A stretch of DNA of 38,274 bases from Roseivivax isoporae LMG 25204 (GTDB taxonomy: Bacteria > Pseudomonadota > Alphaproteobacteria > Rhodobacterales > Rhodobacteraceae). Position numbers and translations under genes: made by a program. The notes under the pieces were generated by a model that saw nothing but the letters and a program-made list of their open reading frames with translations, ran no database searches and was not told the DNA's origin. The DNA is taken from assembly GCF_000521865.1 (NCBI RefSeq), contig NZ_JAME01000039.1:1-38274 (forward strand), read 5' to 3'. Below are positions 10,109-19,207 of the stretch, piece by piece (position 1 is the stretch's first letter; each line of letters starts with the position of its first letter).

Positions 10109-10287
10109 GGGTCCGGTCTCCAGATCAGGTCGTCTCTGCCGGCGCGGGCGCTTGGCCACGCGGTCCGGTCTCTGGGGCGCCTCGCGAGTGGGCCGGGCAT
10201 GCTGCGGTCCGGCGCGGGCCGCGTGGGGGCCTCGGGTCGGAAAGCGGTTTCGGCATGCGGGGTCCTCGGTCGGCGGCGGCGGTTCGT

Positions 10288-10345
10288 CTCGGCGCGGGAA
10301 ACATCGTCCTCTGAGCGGTCGCGCCGAGCAGGCCGCGCTCAGAGG
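10288..10345 (-). promoter_or_regulatory. leuA transcription attenuator (mutually exclusive hairpins)
   Basis: Read on the minus strand, four segments follow the leucine codons. A (10345-10336) is CCTCTGAGCG, B (10328-10320) is CTCGGCGCG, C (10317-10308) is CGCTCAGAGG and D (10296-10288) is CGCGCCGAG. A pairs perfectly with C over 10 bases and B with D over 9. The arrangement is interleaved, so only one pair can form. Segment A contains the leader's last Leu codon and its UGA stop. A ribosome that finishes the leader would cover A and allow B:D, while a ribosome stalled on the Leu run would leave A free to pair with C. B:D lacks a following U-run, so the exact termination mechanism is uncertain. 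Confidence 0.75.
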
Positions 10346-10422
10346 CGGGTAAGGAGCAGAAGGCCGAGCGGAAGCGCCGCCTGAAGGCGGTCGCACGTCG
10401 CGATATGGGGCCGAACTGTCAT
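10339..10422 (-). CDS. leuL: leuA leader peptide
   Basis: A 27-codon reading frame, MTVRPHIATCDRLQAALPLG followed by LLLLTRL and a stop. Seven of the last eleven codons are leucine, including four in a row (CTT CTG CTC CTT at 10362-10351). This is the hallmark of a ribosome-mediated attenuation leader for a leucine gene. An alternative in-frame ATG lies three codons upstream at 10431. A -10-like TAATAT ends seven bases before the 10422 ATG and there is no Shine-Dalgarno sequence, so the peptide may be read from a leaderless transcript. Confidence 0.82.
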   Translation of the reverse strand: MTVRPHIATCDRLQAALPLGLLLLTRL

Positions 10423-10429
10423 GGCGCGC

Positions 10430-10458
10430 ATATTACGCAGCCCTGCGGGAAAGAAAAC
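10430..10458 (-). promoter_or_regulatory. Candidate promoter of leuL-leuA
   Basis: On the minus strand TAATAT (10435-10430) matches the sigma70 -10 box at 5 of 6 positions. The region 16-17 bases upstream is T-rich (GGGTTTTCTTTC) but has no good -35 hexamer. The predicted start of transcription falls on or beside the A of the leader ATG at 10422. Confidence 0.45.
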
Positions 10459-10672
10459 CCGTCTCCGGCGCGATTTTTCTTGCCTCGCGACTGCGCGCGT
10501 GGTTTCGGGAGGCCATGAACGCGACGACGATCCTTCGACGAGGCCGCTGAGCCTTTCCCGCCGCCCCGGCCATGGCCCGGGCGACCCGTCCGCGTCCGTC
10601 CATCCCCGTCCAGCTTGACTCGCCCAGAGGCGCTTGGCACGTCTTGGGCTCTTCCCGCCAAGGAGCGATCCG
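10436..10672. other. Divergent leuL-argD intergenic region
   Basis: Together with the leuA leader this gives over 560 bases between the annotated leuA and argD starts. The part from about 10460 to 10610 shows no convincing gene. Before argD there is TTGACT at 10615-10620 without a clear -10 box at 17 bases, and a TTGGCACG sequence at 10634-10641. The argD ribosome site AAGGAG is at 10660-10665. Confidence 0.4.
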
Positions 10673-11860
10673 ATGATCCCGTCCGTCCTGCCCACCTACA
10701 ACCGCGCGCCCCTGTCCTTCGTGAAGGGCGAGGGATCCTGGCTGATCGAGGCGGACGGTCGCCGATTTCTCGATCTCGGCGCGGGCATCGCGGTCAACGC
10801 GCTCGGCCACGCGCATCCGGCCCTGGTCGCGGCGCTGACCGAACAGGCCGGCAAGCTCTGGCACGTCTCGAACCTCTACCGCATCCCCGAGCAGCAGGCG
10901 CTGGCCGACCGGCTGGTGTCCGAGACCTTCGCCGACACGGTGTTCTTCACCAATTCCGGTACCGAGAGCTGCGAGCTCGCCGTCAAGATGGCGCGCAAGT
11001 ACTGGTACGAGAAGGGGAAGCCGGAAAAGACCGACATCGTCGCCTTTACCGGGTCGTTCCATGGCCGCTCGTCCGCCGGCATCGCCGCCGCGGGATCCGA
11101 GAAGATGGTCAAGGGCTTCGGCCCGCTGCTGCCGGGCTTCGTGCACGTGGACTGGGCCGACCATGACGGCCTGAAGGCCGCGATCACCGACACGACTGCC
11201 GCGATCCTCATCGAGCCGGTGCAGGGCGAGGGCGGCATCCGCCCGCTGCCCGACCAGTGTCTGAAGGGCCTGCGCGCCCTCTGCGACGAGCACGGGATCC
11301 TGCTGATCCTCGACGAGGTGCAGTGCGGCATGGGTCGGACCGGCAAGCTTTTCGCCCACGAATGGTCCGGCGTCACGCCCGACATCATGATGGTCGCGAA
11401 GGGCATCGGCGGGGGTTTCCCGCTCGGCGCGGTGCTGGCCACGGAAAATGCCGCCTCGGGCATGACGGCCGGGACCCACGGCTCGACCTATGGCGGCAAC
11501 CCGCTCGCCTGCGCGGTCGGGCTCGCGGTCATGGACCATCTCGCCGATCCGGACTTCCTTGCCGGGGTGCGGCGGCGCGCGGCGCTCTTCCGCCAGCGGC
11601 TCGAGGGCCTCGTCGCCACCCATGCGGGCGTCTTCGACGAGGTGCGCGGACAGGGCTTCATGCTGGGGCTCAAGTGCCGGCTGCCCAACACCGACGTCGT
11701 CGCCGCATGCTACGAGCGCGAGCTCGTCACGGTGCCCGCGGGCGACAATGTCGTGCGGCTCCTGCCGCCGCTCACGCTCTCCGAGGCCGAAATCGCGGAG
11801 GCGATCACGCGGCTCGACCGCGCCGCGACCTCGGTCGAACTCAAGGCCAAGGCTTCCTGA
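10673..11860 (+). CDS. argD: Acetylornithine aminotransferase
   Basis: A class III PLP-dependent aminotransferase of 395 residues that converts N-acetylglutamate semialdehyde to N-acetylornithine in arginine synthesis. It may also serve as succinyldiaminopimelate aminotransferase. Visible motifs are [17 protein letters not shown] (PLP phosphate region), [13 protein letters not shown], the aspartate-containing [15 protein letters not shown], and the Schiff-base Lys243 in [13 protein letters not shown]. The start is fixed by AAGGAG eight bases upstream. An upstream in-frame ATG at 10634 has no such site. The gene is followed 77 bases later by argF, the usual alphaproteobacterial argD-argF pairing, and this context supports argD over other class III enzymes such as GabT or AstC. 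Confidence 0.93.
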   Translation: MIPSVLPTYNRAPLSFVKGEGSWLIEADGRRFLDLGAGIAVNALGHAHPALVAALTEQAGKLWHVSNLYRIPEQQALADRLVSETFADTVFFTNSGTESCELAVKMARKYWYEKGKPEKTDIVAFTGSFHGRSSAGIAAAGSEKMVKGFGPLLPGFVHVDWADHDGLKAAITDTTAAILIEPVQGEGGIRPLPDQCLKGLRALCDEHGILLILDEVQCGMGRTGKLFAHEWSGVTPDIMMVAKGIGGGFPLGAVLATENAASGMTAGTHGSTYGGNPLACAVGLAVMDHLADPDFLAGVRRRAALFRQRLEGLVATHAGVFDEVRGQGFMLGLKCRLPNTDVVAACYERELVTVPAGDNVVRLLPPLTLSEAEIAEAITRLDRAATSVELKAKAS

Positions 11861-11937
11861 CCGGCCCTTCGGTCGCACATCCCGCGCGCCCGCGGTCCGA
11901 GCCGCGGGCTGTCGCGCCCAGAACGAAATCCGATCCG

Positions 11938-12864
11938 ATGAACCATTTCCTAGACATCCACACCACCGATCCCGCTGACCTGAGGTCGATCCTCGACCGT
12001 GCACGGTCCATGAAGGCGGCGCGCGACGGCGCGCCCAAGGCCACGCCGGACGCCGAGCAGCCGCTCAAGAACCACATGGTCGCGCTGATCTTCGAGAAGC
12101 CGTCGACCCGCACGCGGGTCTCCTTCGACGTGGGCGTGCGCCAGATGGGGGGCGAGACGCTGGTCCTGTCGGGCGCCGACATGCAGCTCGGCCACGGCGA
12201 GACCATCGCCGACACGGCGCGGGTCATGTCGCGCTATGTCGACCTCATCATGATCCGCACCTTCGACGAGAGCGTGCTGCAGGAGATGGCCGAATATGCC
12301 AGCGTTCCGGTCATCAACGGGCTGACCGACCGCAGCCATCCCTGCCAGATCATGGCGGACCTCATGACCTACGAGGAACATCGCGGGCCGATCCAGGGCC
12401 GCAAGGTGGTCTGGTCGGGCGACGGCAACAATGTCTGCGCCTCGTGGCTGCACGCCGCCGCGCAGATGGGCTTCGATTTCACTTTCACAGGTCCGGTGCA
12501 GCTCGATCCCGAGATGGAATTCGTGGGTCTCGCGCGCCAGAAGGGCGTGCAGGTGACCATCGAGCGCGACCCGATGCGCGCGGTCGAGGACGCCGACCTT
12601 GTCATCACCGACACCTGGGTGTCCATGCATGACGCGCAATCCGCGCGCGAGCGGCGCCACAACATGCTGCGGCCCTACCAGGTCAACGCGCAGCTGATGT
12701 CCAAGGCGCGGCCGGACGCGCTCTTCATGCACTGCCTCCCCGCGCACCGCGAGGAAGAGGTGACGAGCGAGGTCATGGACGGGCCGCATTCCGTCGTCTG
12801 GGACGAGGCCGAGAACCGCCTGCACGCCCAGAAGGCCATCATGCGCTGGTGTCTCGGCGCGTGA
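11938..12864 (+). CDS. argF: Ornithine carbamoyltransferase
   Basis: A 308-residue enzyme that joins carbamoyl phosphate to ornithine to give citrulline. The carbamoyl phosphate site STRTR (in [12 protein letters not shown], about residues 50-60) is present, as are HPCQ in the middle and the ornithine-loop HCLP at residues 265-268 ([12 protein letters not shown]). These residues separate it from aspartate carbamoyltransferase. The frame is open far upstream through argD, but the homologous protein begins with MNHFLDIHT at 11938. No strong Shine-Dalgarno sequence is seen before it. It is cotranscribed with argD and probably with hrpB, which starts 31 bases after its stop. Confidence 0.96.
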   Translation: MNHFLDIHTTDPADLRSILDRARSMKAARDGAPKATPDAEQPLKNHMVALIFEKPSTRTRVSFDVGVRQMGGETLVLSGADMQLGHGETIADTARVMSRYVDLIMIRTFDESVLQEMAEYASVPVINGLTDRSHPCQIMADLMTYEEHRGPIQGRKVVWSGDGNNVCASWLHAAAQMGFDFTFTGPVQLDPEMEFVGLARQKGVQVTIERDPMRAVEDADLVITDTWVSMHDAQSARERRHNMLRPYQVNAQLMSKARPDALFMHCLPAHREEEVTSEVMDGPHSVVWDEAENRLHAQKAIMRWCLGA

Positions 12865-12895
12865 GTCGCGCGCCGGAGCATCCCCGCCGCGGCCG

Positions 12896-15355
12896 ATGAG
12901 CCCCCCGCGCGCCCTGCCGGTCGAGGCGGCGCTGCCCGAGCTTCTGGCAGCGCTGACCAACCGTCGGCGCGCGGTGCTCGAGGCGCCGCCCGGGGCGGGC
13001 AAGACCACGCGCGTGCCGCTCGCGCTCCTCGAGGCGGGGCTGACGCAGGGCACGATCCTGATGCTCGAGCCCCGGCGGATCGCCGCGCGCGCGGCGGCGG
13101 AACGGATGGCCGAGACGCTCGGCGAGACGGTCGGCCAGACGGTCGGATACCGGATCCGCGGCGAGGCGAAGGTCGGCCGCGACACGCGCATCGAGGTGGT
13201 GACCGAGGGCATCCTGACGCGTCGCCTGCAATCCGATCCCGGGCTCCAGGACGTGGGCGCGGTGATCTTCGACGAGTTCCACGAACGCTCGCTCAATGCA
13301 GACCTTGGCCTCGCGCTCTGCCTCGAGATCGCGGGTGCGGTGCGCGAGGACCTGATCCTCGTGGCCATGTCCGCGACGCTCGACGCGGGCCCGCTCGCGG
13401 CGCTCATGGACGCGCCGCGGGTCACCTCCGAGGGCCGCAGCTTTCCGGTCGAGACGCGCTGGCTCGACGCGCCGCTGCCGAAGGGGCGGCGGTTCGACGA
13501 TGCCTGCGCCGACCTCGTCCTGCGCGCGAGCAGGGACAGCGACGGTGGCATCCTCGTCTTCCTGCCGGGCGAGGGCGAGATCCGGTCGGTGGCCCGCAGG
13601 CTCGAGGGAAAACTGCCGGGCGGGTGCGTGATCCGGCCGCTCTACGGCGCGATGCCGTTCGCCGACCAGCGCGCGGCGATCCGGCCCGAGACGGGCGGCG
13701 CGCGCAAGGTGGTGCTCGCCACCGCCATCGCCGAGACCTCACTCACAATCGAGGACATCCGCGTGGTGGTCGATGGCGGGCGGGCACGCCGGGCGCGCTT
13801 CGATCCCGGATCGGGCATGTCCCGCCTCGTGACCGAGCGCGTGACCCGCGCGGAGGCCACGCAGCGGGCCGGGCGCGCGGGGCGCGTGGCGCCCGGCACC
13901 GCCTGGCGGCTCTGGACGAAGGGGGAGGAAGGGGCGCTCGCCGCGTATCCCCCGGCCGAGATCGAGGCCGCGGACCTCGCGGGCCTCGCGCTGGAGCTGG
14001 CGCTGTGGGGTGCCGCGCCGTGCGATCTGCCGTTCCTGACCGCGCCCCATCCCGGCGCCTTTGCCGAGGCGCAGGCGCTCCTGTCGATGCTGGGCATCCT
14101 CGACGCGCGCCGGCAGGTGACGGACCACGGCCGGCGCGTTGCCGCGATGCCGCTGCATCCACGGCTCGCCCACATGCTGGAGGTCGCGGGGCCCGGCGCC
14201 GCGCCGCTTGCCGCGCTGCTGGCGGACCGCGACCCGCTCAGGGGCGCGCCCGCGGACCTGACGCTGCGGCTCGAGGCGGTCCGGGATCCCCGGCGCTTTG
14301 CCGCGGATCGTCCCTACGAGCTGCGCCGCGCCGCGCTCGAGCACGTGCGGACCGAGGCGAAGCGGCTGCAGCGGCAGGCGGGCCGGGGGCGCGCGACGCT
14401 CTCGCCCGCCGCCATGGCCGCGCTCGCCTATCCGGACCGCGTGGGCCTGCGCCGCAAGGGCGATGCGCCGCGTTACGTGCTGTCGGGAGGCAAGGGCGCG
14501 GTCCTCGACGCCGCCGATCCGCTTGGTGCGGCGCGGCTCATCGTCGCCACCGACCTCGACGGCGACCCGCGCGAGGCGCGCATCCGCACCGCGATCCGGA
14601 TCGAGGAGGCTGAGCTGCGGACGCTCTTCGCCGACGCGATCGGCTGGCACGATGTCTGCGACTGGTCGCGGCGGGACCGGCGTGTCGTGGCGCGTCGGCA
14701 GGAACGGTTCGGTGCGCTCGTTCTCGATGACCGCCTCTGGACCGACGCGCCGGCCGATGCGCTGTCCCGCGCCATGCTCGACGGTGTCCGCCAGCTGGGC
14801 CTGACCTGGAGCAACGCCGCGCGCCGGTTCGCCGCACGGGTCGAGCTCGCCCGCGCCGCGGGGCAGGAGGGGCTTCCAGAGATGACCGAGGCGGCGCTGA
14901 TGGAGGGGCTCGAGGACTGGCTCCTGCCCTTTCTCGACGGCGTGCGGGACGCCGAGACATGGAAGCGGTTCGACCTTCTGCCCGCGCTCCGCGCGATGCT
15001 CGACTGGAGCGATCACCAGGCGCTCGACGTCACGGTGCCGGCGCGGTTCACCACGCCGCTCGGCCGCGAGATCCCCATCGACTACTCGGGGGACCATCCG
15101 GCCATTTCTCTTAGGCTGCAGGAGATGTTCGGCCAGACCCGCCACCCGCAGGCGGCGGGCCAGCCGCTGCGCATCACGCTGTTGTCGCCCGCGGGGCGCC
15201 CGGTGCAGACCACGATGGACCTGCCGGGCTTCTGGACCTCGTCCTACGCCGACGTGCGCAAGGACATGCGCGGGCAGTACCCCAAGCATCCCTGGCCCGA
15301 GGACCCGACCGCCGCGGACCCGACCCTGAGGGCCAAGCGCCGCGGCGACGGCTGA
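12896..15355 (+). CDS. hrpB: ATP-dependent helicase HrpB
   Basis: A DEAH-type superfamily 2 helicase of 819 residues, the normal HrpB length. Walker A is PPGAGKTT at residues 31-38. The Walker B position reads DEFH (DEFHERSLNADL, about residue 125), followed by SAT near 159 and motif VI QRAGRAGR near residues 323-330. A helicase-associated domain and the C-terminal HrpB-specific domain (ARFTTPLGREIPIDYSGDHP) come after. The cellular role of HrpB is poorly defined in most bacteria and RNA unwinding is inferred from family. It starts 31 bases after argF, and its stop forms half of a palindrome with the convergent gnd stop. Confidence 0.93.
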   Translation: MSPPRALPVEAALPELLAALTNRRRAVLEAPPGAGKTTRVPLALLEAGLTQGTILMLEPRRIAARAAAERMAETLGETVGQTVGYRIRGEAKVGRDTRIEVVTEGILTRRLQSDPGLQDVGAVIFDEFHERSLNADLGLALCLEIAGAVREDLILVAMSATLDAGPLAALMDAPRVTSEGRSFPVETRWLDAPLPKGRRFDDACADLVLRASRDSDGGILVFLPGEGEIRSVARRLEGKLPGGCVIRPLYGAMPFADQRAAIRPETGGARKVVLATAIAETSLTIEDIRVVVDGGRARRARFDPGSGMSRLVTERVTRAEATQRAGRAGRVAPGTAWRLWTKGEEGALAAYPPAEIEAADLAGLALELALWGAAPCDLPFLTAPHPGAFAEAQALLSMLGILDARRQVTDHGRRVAAMPLHPRLAHMLEVAGPGAAPLAALLADRDPLRGAPADLTLRLEAVRDPRRFAADRPYELRRAALEHVRTEAKRLQRQAGRGRATLSPAAMAALAYPDRVGLRRKGDAPRYVLSGGKGAVLDAADPLGAARLIVATDLDGDPREARIRTAIRIEEAELRTLFADAIGWHDVCDWSRRDRRVVARRQERFGALVLDDRLWTDAPADALSRAMLDGVRQLGLTWSNAARRFAARVELARAAGQEGLPEMTEAALMEGLEDWLLPFLDGVRDAETWKRFDLLPALRAMLDWSDHQALDVTVPARFTTPLGREIPIDYSGDHPAISLRLQEMFGQTRHPQAAGQPLRITLLSPAGRPVQTTMDLPGFWTSSYADVRKDMRGQYPKHPWPEDPTAADPTLRAKRRGDG

Positions 15356-15366
15356 GCGGCGCTCAG
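15352..15366. terminator. Palindrome carrying both stop codons of hrpB and gnd
   Basis: CTGAGCGGCGCTCAG is a perfect 6-base stem with a three-base loop. The TGA of hrpB is in the left arm and the stop of gnd (TCA on this strand) is in the right arm. It probably helps end both transcripts, although it is short and has no T-run. Confidence 0.45.
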
Positions 15367-16757
15367 TCCCACCAGGGGCCGTGCGCCGTCCCGGGCGCGT
15401 CGGTGCGCACGAAGCCGTGGCGCCCGAACCGGTCGCGCTGCGCCTGGATCAGCGCCGCGGTGCCGCGGGGCTGGCGCATCGTGTCGACCCAGCCGAGCGC
15501 CGAGGCGAGCGCGGGCACGGCGAAGCCCGCGCCGATGGCGTCGGTCACGAGCCGGCGCAGCGCCGGCAGGCCGCGCGCCAGCACGTCGGCGAAGGCCGGC
15601 GCCAGGTGGAGCTGCGTCGCGCCCCCGTGGAAGGCGGCCGAGATGTCGTCGAGGATGCGCGCGCGGATGATGCAGCCCGCGCGCCAGATCTCGGCGATGC
15701 GCGCGGCGTCGAGATCCCAGCCGAATTCGTCGGAGGCGGTCCCGAGGATGCGGAAGCCCTGCGCGTATTCGAGGACCCGCGCCGCCATGAGCGCGTCCGC
15801 GACCGCGTCCGGGTCGAGCGTCAGGATCCCGCGGGTCGTCCCGAGGACCTCGCCGCCCTCCTGCCTGACGTCGCGCTCGGCCGACCAGGCGCGGGCCGCG
15901 ACCGCCGCCTCGATCATCGTGGCGGACTGGCCGAGGCGCACCGCCTCGATCACGGTCCAGCGGCCGGTGCCCTTCTGCCCGGCACTGTCGACGATCACGT
16001 CGACCACGGGCTTGCCGGTCGCAGGATCACCGGTGCGCAGGATTTCGGCGGTGATCTCGAAGAGATAAGAGGCGAGCGGACCCTCGTTCCACCGCGCGAA
16101 GATGTCGCCGATCGCCTCGGGCGCGAGGCCCGCGCCGAACCGCAGCAACTCGCAGGTCTCGGCGATCATCTGCATGTCGGCATATTCGATGCCGTTGTGC
16201 ACCGTCTTGACGAAATGGCCCGCCCCGTCGGGGCCGAGCCGCGCGACGCAGGGAGCGTCCTCGAACTGCGCCGCGATGGCCTCGAGCACCGGGCCGAGCG
16301 CCTTCCAGCTGTCCTCGGGCCCGCCGAACATCATCGAGGGGCCGTGTCGCGCGCCGTCCTCGCCGCCCGAGACGCCGAGCCCCACGAAATGCACGCCGTG
16401 TTCCGCCGTCGCCGCCGCGCGGGCGCGGGTGTCGTGGAAATCCGCGTTGCCCGCGTCGATCACCGTGTCGCCCTCGTCGAGAAGTGGCAGCACCTCCTCG
16501 AGGAAGGTGTCCATCGGCGCCGTCGAGGGGATCATGGCGAGGATGCTGCGCGGCTTCGGCAGCGCCGCGATGAGGCCCGCGAGGTCGTCGCAGGGCGTGA
16601 CGCGCGCGCCGAGCGCGCCCGCGCGGTCGAGGAACGCCGGCACCGCCGATGCCGTGCGGTTCGCCACCGCGATGTCGATGCCGTTCTCCGCCATGTTGAG
16701 CGCGAGCGCCGCGCCCATCGTTCCGAGGCCGTAGATGCCGATCCTGGGCTCAGCCAT
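15363..16757 (-). CDS. gnd: 6-phosphogluconate dehydrogenase, decarboxylating
   Basis: Oxidative pentose phosphate enzyme, 464 residues, converting 6-phosphogluconate and NADP+ to ribulose 5-phosphate and CO2. The Rossmann fingerprint GLGTMG is at residues 10-15. The family signature around the catalytic Lys184 reads HFVKTVHNGIEYADMQ, with Glu191 following. SAGQKGTGRWT lies near residues 259-269. The length fits the long dimeric form rather than the short GntZ-like type. The frame extends upstream through the divergent region, but MAEPRIGIYG is the natural start. It is divergent from meaB and convergent with hrpB. Confidence 0.95.
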   Translation of the reverse strand: MAEPRIGIYGLGTMGAALALNMAENGIDIAVANRTASAVPAFLDRAGALGARVTPCDDLAGLIAALPKPRSILAMIPSTAPMDTFLEEVLPLLDEGDTVIDAGNADFHDTRARAAATAEHGVHFVGLGVSGGEDGARHGPSMMFGGPEDSWKALGPVLEAIAAQFEDAPCVARLGPDGAGHFVKTVHNGIEYADMQMIAETCELLRFGAGLAPEAIGDIFARWNEGPLASYLFEITAEILRTGDPATGKPVVDVIVDSAGQKGTGRWTVIEAVRLGQSATMIEAAVAARAWSAERDVRQEGGEVLGTTRGILTLDPDAVADALMAARVLEYAQGFRILGTASDEFGWDLDAARIAEIWRAGCIIRARILDDISAAFHGGATQLHLAPAFADVLARGLPALRRLVTDAIGAGFAVPALASALGWVDTMRQPRGTAALIQAQRDRFGRHGFVRTDAPGTAHGPWWD

Positions 16758-16917
16758 TCCGTTTCCTTTGTCTTCACCTGATCCGGACCGAAGGCAGATA
16801 CGCCCCGCTGCGGCAGGGGCAAGGTGCAGCGGCGCACAGGCCGCCTGCGGCTGGACAAGCGGGGGCGGCGCGGGCACAACGGCCCGCGGCGGCAAAGCGG
16901 CACGGGAAGGGCACGCG

Positions 16918-17910
16918 ATGGAGATCGGGGAGCTTGCGCGCGGCATCCTGGCCGGCGAGCGGCGCGCGCTCGCCCGCGCGATCACCCTCGTCGAGAGCGG
17001 GCGCGCCGACCACCGCCGGGCCGCGACCGACCTCATCGCGCGGCTGAACGCGGCGAACCACGGGCGGCAGGCGCTGCGGATCGGGCTCTCGGGGACTCCG
17101 GGCGTCGGCAAGTCCACCTTCATCGAGGCGTTCGGCCTGATGTTGACCGGGCAGGGCAAGCGCGTGGGCGTGCTGGCCGTCGACCCCTCGTCGGCGCGGT
17201 CGGGCGGGTCGATCCTCGGCGACAAGACGCGGATGGAGCAGCTGTCGCGCGACCGCAACGCCTTCATCCGGCCGTCGCCCGCGGGGGCGCATCTGGGCGG
17301 GGTCGCCCGGCGCACGCGGGAGGCGACGCTCCTGATGGAGGCCGCGGGCTTCGACGCGGTGCTGGTCGAGACGGTGGGCGTCGGGCAGTCCGAGACGGTG
17401 GTGTCCGAAATGACCGACATCTTCGTGCTGCTGCTGGCGCCCGCGGGCGGGGACGAGCTGCAGGGCGTCAAGCGGGGCATCATGGAGATGGCCGACCTGA
17501 TTCTCGTGAACAAGGCGGATGGCGACCTGCGCGCGGCGGCGACGCGCACCTGCGCGGACTATGCGGGTGCCCTGCGGCTCCTGCGCCGTCGCCCGCAGGA
17601 TCCCGACGGGTTTCCGAAGGCGATGACCGTCTCGGCCGTCGAGGAGACCGGGCTCGCCGCGGTCTGGGACGAGATGACGGCGCTCGCGGCCTGGCGGCGC
17701 GAGACCGGCCATTTCGACCGGCGGCGGGCCGAGCAGGCCTGCCACTGGTTCGAGGCCGAGGTGCGCGAGGGACTGCTGGCGCGCCTGCGCCGCGAGCCCG
17801 TGCGGGGCGCCATGGCCGCGCTCGGAAAGGACGTGGCCGCGGGCGAGGTGACGGCGTCCGAGGCGGCGGAGGCGATCCTGCGCGACTATCTGGGCGTGAG
17901 CGGCGACTGA
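16918..17910 (+). CDS. meaB: MeaB/ArgK-family G-protein chaperone of methylmalonyl-CoA mutase
   Basis: A 330-residue P-loop GTPase that in this family protects and reloads adenosylcobalamin-dependent methylmalonyl-CoA mutase. Walker A is GTPGVGKST at residues 59-67. [19 protein letters not shown], the ETVGVGQSE switch region near residue 151 and NKAD near residue 198 follow in order. The start at 16918 matches the family N-terminus. No strong ribosome site is visible. The mutase gene itself is not in the window. The specific client is inferred from the family (an ethylmalonyl-CoA mutase is an alternative in Rhodobacterales). Confidence 0.88.
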   Translation: MEIGELARGILAGERRALARAITLVESGRADHRRAATDLIARLNAANHGRQALRIGLSGTPGVGKSTFIEAFGLMLTGQGKRVGVLAVDPSSARSGGSILGDKTRMEQLSRDRNAFIRPSPAGAHLGGVARRTREATLLMEAAGFDAVLVETVGVGQSETVVSEMTDIFVLLLAPAGGDELQGVKRGIMEMADLILVNKADGDLRAAATRTCADYAGALRLLRRRPQDPDGFPKAMTVSAVEETGLAAVWDEMTALAAWRRETGHFDRRRAEQACHWFEAEVREGLLARLRREPVRGAMAALGKDVAAGEVTASEAAEAILRDYLGVSGD

Positions 17911-17935
17911 GCGCGCGCGCGACGGCGCGAAGGGC

Positions 17936-17964
17936 TTGACGCCCACCGCGACCGCCCCTAGAGA
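17936..17964 (+). promoter_or_regulatory. Promoter of rpmB
   Basis: TTGACG (17936-17941) and TAGAGA (17959-17964) are separated by exactly 17 bases. This is the best sigma70-like promoter in the window. Transcription would start near 17971 and give a leader of about 85 bases before rpmB. Confidence 0.7.
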
Positions 17965-18055
17965 AGCGCGACGAGATTCCGGGCGCGGCCATGGCCTGCG
18001 CCCTTTCACATTCGCGGGGGCACGGCCTTCCGCGCGGAAAGACGAGGATGACCCC

Positions 18056-18364
18056 ATGTCGCGTGTCTGCGAACTGACCGGAAAAGGCCCGATGACTGGC
18101 AACAATGTCAGCCACGCCAACAACAAGACCCGTCGGCGTTTCCTGCCGAACCTGAACGATGTGACGCTGCAGTCCGAAACGCTGGGCCGTGGCGTGAAGC
18201 TGCGCATCTCGGCCTACGCCCTGCGGTCGGTCGACCACCGCGGCGGCCTCGACAAGTTCCTCGCCAAGGCGAAGGACACCGAGCTGTCGGCTGCCGCGCT
18301 GAAGGTCAAGCGCGAGATCGCCAAGGCGCGCGCTGCCCAGACCGCTCAGACCGCCGAAGCCTGA
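18056..18364 (+). CDS. rpmB: Ribosomal protein bL28
   Basis: The protein has 102 residues. It opens [29 protein letters not shown], which is the conserved L28 N-terminus, and [14 protein letters not shown] follows. Alphaproteobacterial L28 carries the C-terminal extension seen here ([18 protein letters not shown]). The start is set by this N-terminus and by GAGGA about eight bases upstream, and upstream in-frame ATG codons are ignored. A strong promoter lies upstream and an intrinsic terminator downstream, so it is a single-gene unit. Confidence 0.97.
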   Translation: MSRVCELTGKGPMTGNNVSHANNKTRRRFLPNLNDVTLQSETLGRGVKLRISAYALRSVDHRGGLDKFLAKAKDTELSAAALKVKREIAKARAAQTAQTAEA

Positions 18365-18408
18365 TACCGTTCGCGGCCCGTCTCGGGGCCGCGTCCGGAG
18401 CCGATCGC

Positions 18409-18447
18409 AACCCCGGTGCGCCCGCTGCGCCGGGGTTTCTGCGTTTT
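18409..18447 (+). terminator. Intrinsic terminator of rpmB
   Basis: AACCCCGG (18409-18416) pairs perfectly with CCGGGGTT (18430-18437) and is followed by TTTCTGCGTTTT. A second GC hairpin without T-run (18373-18379 with 18386-18392) lies directly after the stop codon. Confidence 0.75.
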
Positions 18448-18449
18448 GC

Positions 18450-19142
18450 TCATTGCGCGAGCAGCGTGTCGACCCAGTCCGGCACGACGCGGCTAGCCGG
18501 CCCCGTGAGGCGCCGGTGGAACAGCGGCGAGACGTCGGAGGCCCCGAGGTTCAGCTCGACCGTGTCGGCGCCCGCCGCGCGCGCCTCGCGCACGAAACCC
18601 GCCGCGGGATAGACCGCGCCCGAGGTGCCGATCGCCGCAAAAAGGCTGCACGCCGCGAGATGGTCCGCGATGTCGTCGAGACGGTGCGGCATCTCGCCGA
18701 ACCAGACCACGTCGGGCCGCGTCGCCGGCCGTTCACAGGCAGGGCAGGGGTCACCGGGCGCCATCTCGGGCGGCGCGGCCCACGTCTCGCCGCAGGAGGC
18801 GCAGAGCGCGCGGGCGAGCGCCCCGTGCATGTGCAGGACCTCGGCCCCGGCGCGGCCGTGCAGGTCGTCGACATTCTGCGTGACGATCACCACCTCGCCC
18901 GGATGGTCGCGCTGGAGCCGCGCGAGCGCGTGGTGCGCGGGGTTCGGGGCTGCGGCCGCGGCGGCGGCGCGCCGCATGTTGTAGAAGGCGTGCACGCGCG
19001 CAGGATCGCGGGCGAAGGCCTCGGGTGTCGCCACGTCCTCGATGCGGACCTGCGACCAGAGCCCGTCCGCGTCCCGGAAGGTGCCGAGCCCGCTTTCGGC
19101 CGAGATGCCGGCGCCGGTGAGGATCACGATCTTCTCCGCCAT
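18450..19142 (-). CDS. cobB: NAD-dependent protein deacylase (sirtuin, class III)
   Basis: A 230-residue sirtuin that removes acyl groups from lysines using NAD+. The NAD-binding motif GAGISAESGLGTFR is at residues 9-22, TQNVDDLH at about 89-96 and the catalytic His107 in LHMHG. Two Cys pairs for zinc are C115-x2-C118 and C134-x2-C137. Tyr54 and Arg57 in FYNMRR match the YxxR pocket that binds succinyl- and malonyl-lysine in SIRT5 and E. coli CobB, so desuccinylase activity is predicted in addition to deacetylation. It is divergent from a phosphatase gene and converges on rpmB across the terminator. Confidence 0.93.
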   Translation of the reverse strand: MAEKIVILTGAGISAESGLGTFRDADGLWSQVRIEDVATPEAFARDPARVHAFYNMRRAAAAAAAPNPAHHALARLQRDHPGEVVIVTQNVDDLHGRAGAEVLHMHGALARALCASCGETWAAPPEMAPGDPCPACERPATRPDVVWFGEMPHRLDDIADHLAACSLFAAIGTSGAVYPAAGFVREARAAGADTVELNLGASDVSPLFHRRLTGPASRVVPDWVDTLLAQ

Positions 19143-19207
19143 GGTGTGCCTTCCCTTTCTCGCCCCGGCGCGGGCCTGTATGACACCCGCAACCGGAGGT
19201 CCGTACC

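Noticed and set aside
10634-10650. Sigma54-like promoter (TTGGCACG with GG-N10-GC spacing) before argD
   Set aside because: The -24 part is good but the -12 part reads GGGC instead of TTGC, and the predicted start would leave the ribosome site at the extreme 5' end of the mRNA. Probably chance.
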